Assembly: GCA_027452125.1 (NCBI GenBank)
Contig: DAIDGZ010000104.1
Coordinates: 1 to 51,950, forward strand
Direction of reading: 5' to 3'
From: Acidobacteriaceae bacterium
GTDB taxonomy: Bacteria; Acidobacteriota; Terriglobia; Terriglobales; Acidobacteriaceae
Length of the DNA stretch: 51,950 nt
The position numbers and the translations under genes are program-made. This document shows, in pieces, positions 49,340 to 51,950 of this stretch. A model generated the notes under the pieces. It had not been told where the DNA came from. It saw only the letters and a program-made list of their open reading frames with translations, and searched no databases. The stretch's first letter is position 1, and every line of letters starts with the position of its first letter.

Positions 49340-51877
49340 CTAGCGTCTGCGCCGCACGGGCACTTCGAAGCGAAGGCCGCTGCGCACGGTCATGGGCAGG
49401 CTGGGATATCCGATGGGAGCCATGTGCTGGTTGCTGAGCAGGTTGTTGGCCTGCACGTAGAGGCTGGCCCAGGAGAGCAGCCGGTAGCTGCCGTCCAGGT
49501 CGAGCCGGGCAAAGCCATTGTCCAGGTTGCGGTTGGGCAGCAGCAGACTGTTGCCGCCGTTGGCGTCGGCATACTCCAGATAGGTTGAATCGTCACTGCG
49601 GCTTGCAAAGGCAGTGTTGAATACCGCACTCAACCTGCTGGTGGAGTAGGTGACGGTGAAATAGCCAGTGTGCGGCGGCCGACGGAAGGGGCGCGCGCCC
49701 ACCAACGGCGTATAGGCGCCGATGGGAGTGCCATTGTAGGTGGGCGCATAGCCGCCGACCAGGGCCTCGTTGTCGCTGTCAAAGGAGCGCTGCACCACGG
49801 CATCGAGATAGGTGTAGCCGCCGCGCAAAAACAAGTTGTGGCCGATGCCGCTCTGCACGCTGGCTTCGACGCCCTGCGCGCGATACGCCTGGGTATTCAC
49901 CGTCAGGCCGTAGTCGCCGTTGTAATAACCGAGCGCCTTCAGACTATCGATGAGCGTCTGCTTTTCAGCGGCTGTCAGACCGGGAATCAGGTTCGGCAGC
50001 AACTGTGCTCCGACATACTCGATCTCGCGGCCAAACTGATTGTGGAAGTAGCTGGTCTTGAAGACAATGCGGCCGCTCAGGAAACTCTGCTCCACGCCGC
50101 CCTCGTAGGTGCGGGTGGTGGGCGCCCCGAGCGGCCCGATGTGAAGCTGTTGCGCGGTGCTCTGATAGCCGTGCGTGGTGAGGAACTGGTAGAGGGAACC
50201 GAACTGATCTGTCAGCGCAGGCTCACGCACCGCATCGCCATAGTTGAAGAGAATGCGCGTGCCGCTGAAGACGCCGGCGCGCGGCTTGAGCGCGTAGAAC
50301 GAGACGCCCGCCCGCGGCGAGGTCTGCGTGCCAAAGAGCGAGTAGTGCTCCAGGCTGCCGCCCAGCATGTAGAAGAAGCGTCCTTTGTAATCTCCGTGAA
50401 TACTGGCAATGTAGTTGTAGTTCGTGCGTTCGGCGGTTTCGTGAGTTCCATAAGAGGGCACGTTTTCCAGGCCCCGCTCGTCTTCAAAATGGAAGCCGAG
50501 CAGTCCGGTCAGGTGCGGGGTAATCGCAAGATCGGCGCTGTAGAGAAGCTGGTCGCGGTTGGAGGCCAACTGGCTGTTGTAGGGGTAGGTCTGTGCATAG
50601 TCCAGCACGGCCTGACCAGTGGCCGACGTGCCATTGGCTCCGTGAATGGTGACCACCTGGCCCAGGCTGTCGCCGTAAGCATCATAGGCGCCGCTGCCGC
50701 TCTGCTGCCACAGGTAGTACTGCTCACGCTTGCGCGCCAGGCCGTAGAGGACACGCTGATGCAGGCTGGCCGAGGTCTGGTTACTGATCGAAGCGCTGAG
50801 GTAGAGATCCTGATCCTTCTGTGTGGCGTCGTCGGCCACGTGGTAGAAGTTCCACGCGTTGGGTACGCCGGTGGCGGAAACACCATAGTGCACTCTGCCG
50901 CGTATCTGTGTGGAGCCGCTCGGGGCCCAGCCGACGTTGGCCGCGGAACTGGCAAGATGATAGGCATCCCGGGGCAGGGCATTGCTGGTTTGCAGCCAGC
51001 TGAAGGCACCCAGATAATCCAGCTTGCCGCGCGCTCCGGCCAGCTCCGCGTCTTCCCGCGAGGTGTTGAAGTTGCCGCCGTCGCCTTCCAGCATCAGCGA
51101 GGGGAAGGGGGTGGTTCCATGCGGCGTGGTCAGGTTCACGACGCCACTGGCGGCATCGGCTCCATACAGGTTCGAGTTGGGTCCGCGATAGATCTCTGCG
51201 CTTTGCACCGCAGTGGTGGCGAGCGGCCCGAAATCGAAGCGCCCGCCCAGGTCGCCGATGCTGACGCCATCCATCAGAATCTTGTTGGCGTCGGAGTTGC
51301 CGCCGCGGATGAAGAGCGAGGTTTGCGCGCCGCGCTGTCCTTCCTGCACGACGGAGACGCCGGGCATCAGGCGGAGCACGCCGGTCAGATCGACATGCGT
51401 TCCCATATCCAGGGCGTGTATGACGTTGGTTGCGGCGCTGGTTTGCGGTTGCGGTGTGGGTGTGCCAGTGGCGGTGACGACGATGGACTCACGCGCCCAG
51501 GCTGGCTCCAGCACAACTGTGCGGCTCACATCATCGAGCGGCCCGGCGTAGAAGTCCGGCGTATCCACCTGGCGGAAGTTGGGAGCGGAGACCACGAGAA
51601 AGAAGCGCCCCGGCTTACCCGTGGACATGGTGAAGCTGCCATCCGAGGCTGAGAGGGCTGAGGCAATCTGGCGCCCATTGGCGATGAGAATCACACTGGC
51701 GCCGGAGACACGCGCTCCGGTTGCGTCAGTCACAAAGCCGTGGATGGAGGCCGCGCGGGTAGGCGGCGCGCTGAGCAGAAGAAGAATTGCGGGAATGCAA
51801 AACAGGAAGATGGAAGCTAGTGACCGACGGCACGCAATGCGCAGCCAGATGGCGCGCGACGAAAAAAAGACAGGCAT
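49340..51877 (-). CDS. btuB: BtuB-like TonB-dependent receptor (predicted cobalamin uptake)
   Basis: An 845-residue outer-membrane receptor. A long basic signal peptide (to about residue 43, FLFCIPAILLLLSAPPTRA) precedes a carboxypeptidase-regulatory-like domain (about 45-115, GFVTDATGARVSGASVILI in outline), a plug (about 150-260; VLRLMPGVSVVQEG, SLFIRGGNSDANKILMDGV) and the barrel. The end is unusual: RSGLRFEVPVRRRR has four arginines after the last strand rather than a terminal Phe. GGAGGAG lies five bases before ATG 51877, which I prefer to an in-frame start at 51907. A cobalamin riboswitch end lies directly upstream, so vitamin B12 or a cobinamide is the likely ligand. Confidence 0.85.
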   Translation of the reverse strand: MPVFFSSRAIWLRIACRRSLASIFLFCIPAILLLLSAPPTRAASIHGFVTDATGARVSGASVILIANGRQIASALSASDGSFTMSTGKPGRFFLVVSAPNFRQVDTPDFYAGPLDDVSRTVVLEPAWARESIVVTATGTPTPQPQTSAATNVIHALDMGTHVDLTGVLRLMPGVSVVQEGQRGAQTSLFIRGGNSDANKILMDGVSIGDLGGRFDFGPLATTAVQSAEIYRGPNSNLYGADAASGVVNLTTPHGTTPFPSLMLEGDGGNFNTSREDAELAGARGKLDYLGAFSWLQTSNALPRDAYHLASSAANVGWAPSGSTQIRGRVHYGVSATGVPNAWNFYHVADDATQKDQDLYLSASISNQTSASLHQRVLYGLARKREQYYLWQQSGSGAYDAYGDSLGQVVTIHGANGTSATGQAVLDYAQTYPYNSQLASNRDQLLYSADLAITPHLTGLLGFHFEDERGLENVPSYGTHETAERTNYNYIASIHGDYKGRFFYMLGGSLEHYSLFGTQTSPRAGVSFYALKPRAGVFSGTRILFNYGDAVREPALTDQFGSLYQFLTTHGYQSTAQQLHIGPLGAPTTRTYEGGVEQSFLSGRIVFKTSYFHNQFGREIEYVGAQLLPNLIPGLTAAEKQTLIDSLKALGYYNGDYGLTVNTQAYRAQGVEASVQSGIGHNLFLRGGYTYLDAVVQRSFDSDNEALVGGYAPTYNGTPIGAYTPLVGARPFRRPPHTGYFTVTYSTSRLSAVFNTAFASRSDDSTYLEYADANGGNSLLLPNRNLDNGFARLDLDGSYRLLSWASLYVQANNLLSNQHMAPIGYPSLPMTVRSGLRFEVPVRRRR

Positions 51878-51888
51878 GAAAGCTCCTC

Positions 51889-51950
51889 CGTTCCCCTCGG
51901 AACGCAAGCGGTTGGCAGCGTCAAGGACCGGTCTCCTGACTTGCGCCTGG
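51889..51950 (-). promoter_or_regulatory. Cobalamin riboswitch, 3' part (cut by window edge)
   Basis: Read on the minus strand, AAGTCAGGAGACCGGTCC (51925-51942) matches the B12 box AAGCCAGGAGACCNGCC with two differences. It is followed by TTGACG and then the hairpin CGTTCCGAGGGGAACG (51889-51904), whose end touches the GGAGGAG ribosome site of the receptor gene. The layout suggests control of translation. The 5' part, including the ligand-binding core, is beyond position 51950. Confidence 0.8.

Noticed and set aside
49670-51652. 660-codon open frame antisense to the BtuB-like receptor
   Set aside because: The receptor on the minus strand has a signal peptide, plug and barrel; the antisense frame is Gly/Ala/Val-rich noise.

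Overview
The window is GC-rich, gene-dense bacterial chromosome. Its gene content points to Acidobacteriota, probably Terriglobia/Acidobacteriaceae. The signs are TonB-dependent receptors carrying an N-terminal carboxypeptidase-regulatory-like domain, a beta-propeller/phosphoesterase fusion, Tat-exported and secreted glycoside hydrolases of GH28, GH78 and GH39 type, and many GTG/TTG starts. This assignment is inferred from protein families, not from a 16S gene; I saw no rRNA, tRNA, CRISPR array or insertion sequence.

Layout. 1-1519: tail of an unknown gene, then a two-gene winged-helix/nucleotidyltransferase pair resembling a toxin-antitoxin module, with an AT-rich promoter and an inverted-repeat operator. 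1645-6533: truB, a TesA-type esterase, and a divergent YbbA/YbbP-like ABC exporter. 6562-9502 (minus): GH28 polygalacturonase, a TumE/TumA-like toxin-antitoxin pair, ribA. 9587-12499: acetyltransferase, LytS-type histidine kinase, WalJ-type metallohydrolase. 12489-16531: a possible structured RNA or leader, a zinc-finger membrane protein, three small poorly known genes (one a rhodanese without its cysteine, one a degenerate receiver), and a convergent GAF-GAF-PP2C phosphatase. 16879-20869: deoC, hpt, lgt, a SprT-like protease, a sirtuin. 20968-25564: a TonB receptor with a small Cys/His-rich secreted protein, homoserine dehydrogenase, a 69-residue Cys-rich protein. 25571-29241: a LacI regulator and a GH78 rhamnosidase. 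29389-35908: a pho box, pstC-pstA-pstB-phoU (no pstS), and a YncE/phosphoesterase fusion. 36021-38975: a GH39-like hydrolase and a fucose/arabinose isomerase gene interrupted by one in-frame TAG. 39059-45122: gltD and gltB. 45671-49205: yebC, a PagL-like protein, a formimidoyltransferase, a secreted unknown. 49340-51950: a BtuB-like receptor behind the 3' part of a cobalamin riboswitch cut by the window edge.

Three things stand out. First, many genes have no Shine-Dalgarno sequence but carry a -10-like hexamer about six bases before the start codon, which predicts leaderless transcripts. Second, there are two small toxin-antitoxin-like modules within 9 kb. Third, the isomerase gene is intact except for one TAG where a TGG would restore it.

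Functionally the region mixes housekeeping genes (pseudouridylation, riboflavin, purine salvage, lipoprotein maturation, glutamate synthesis, phosphate uptake) with plant-polysaccharide use and outer-membrane nutrient import.
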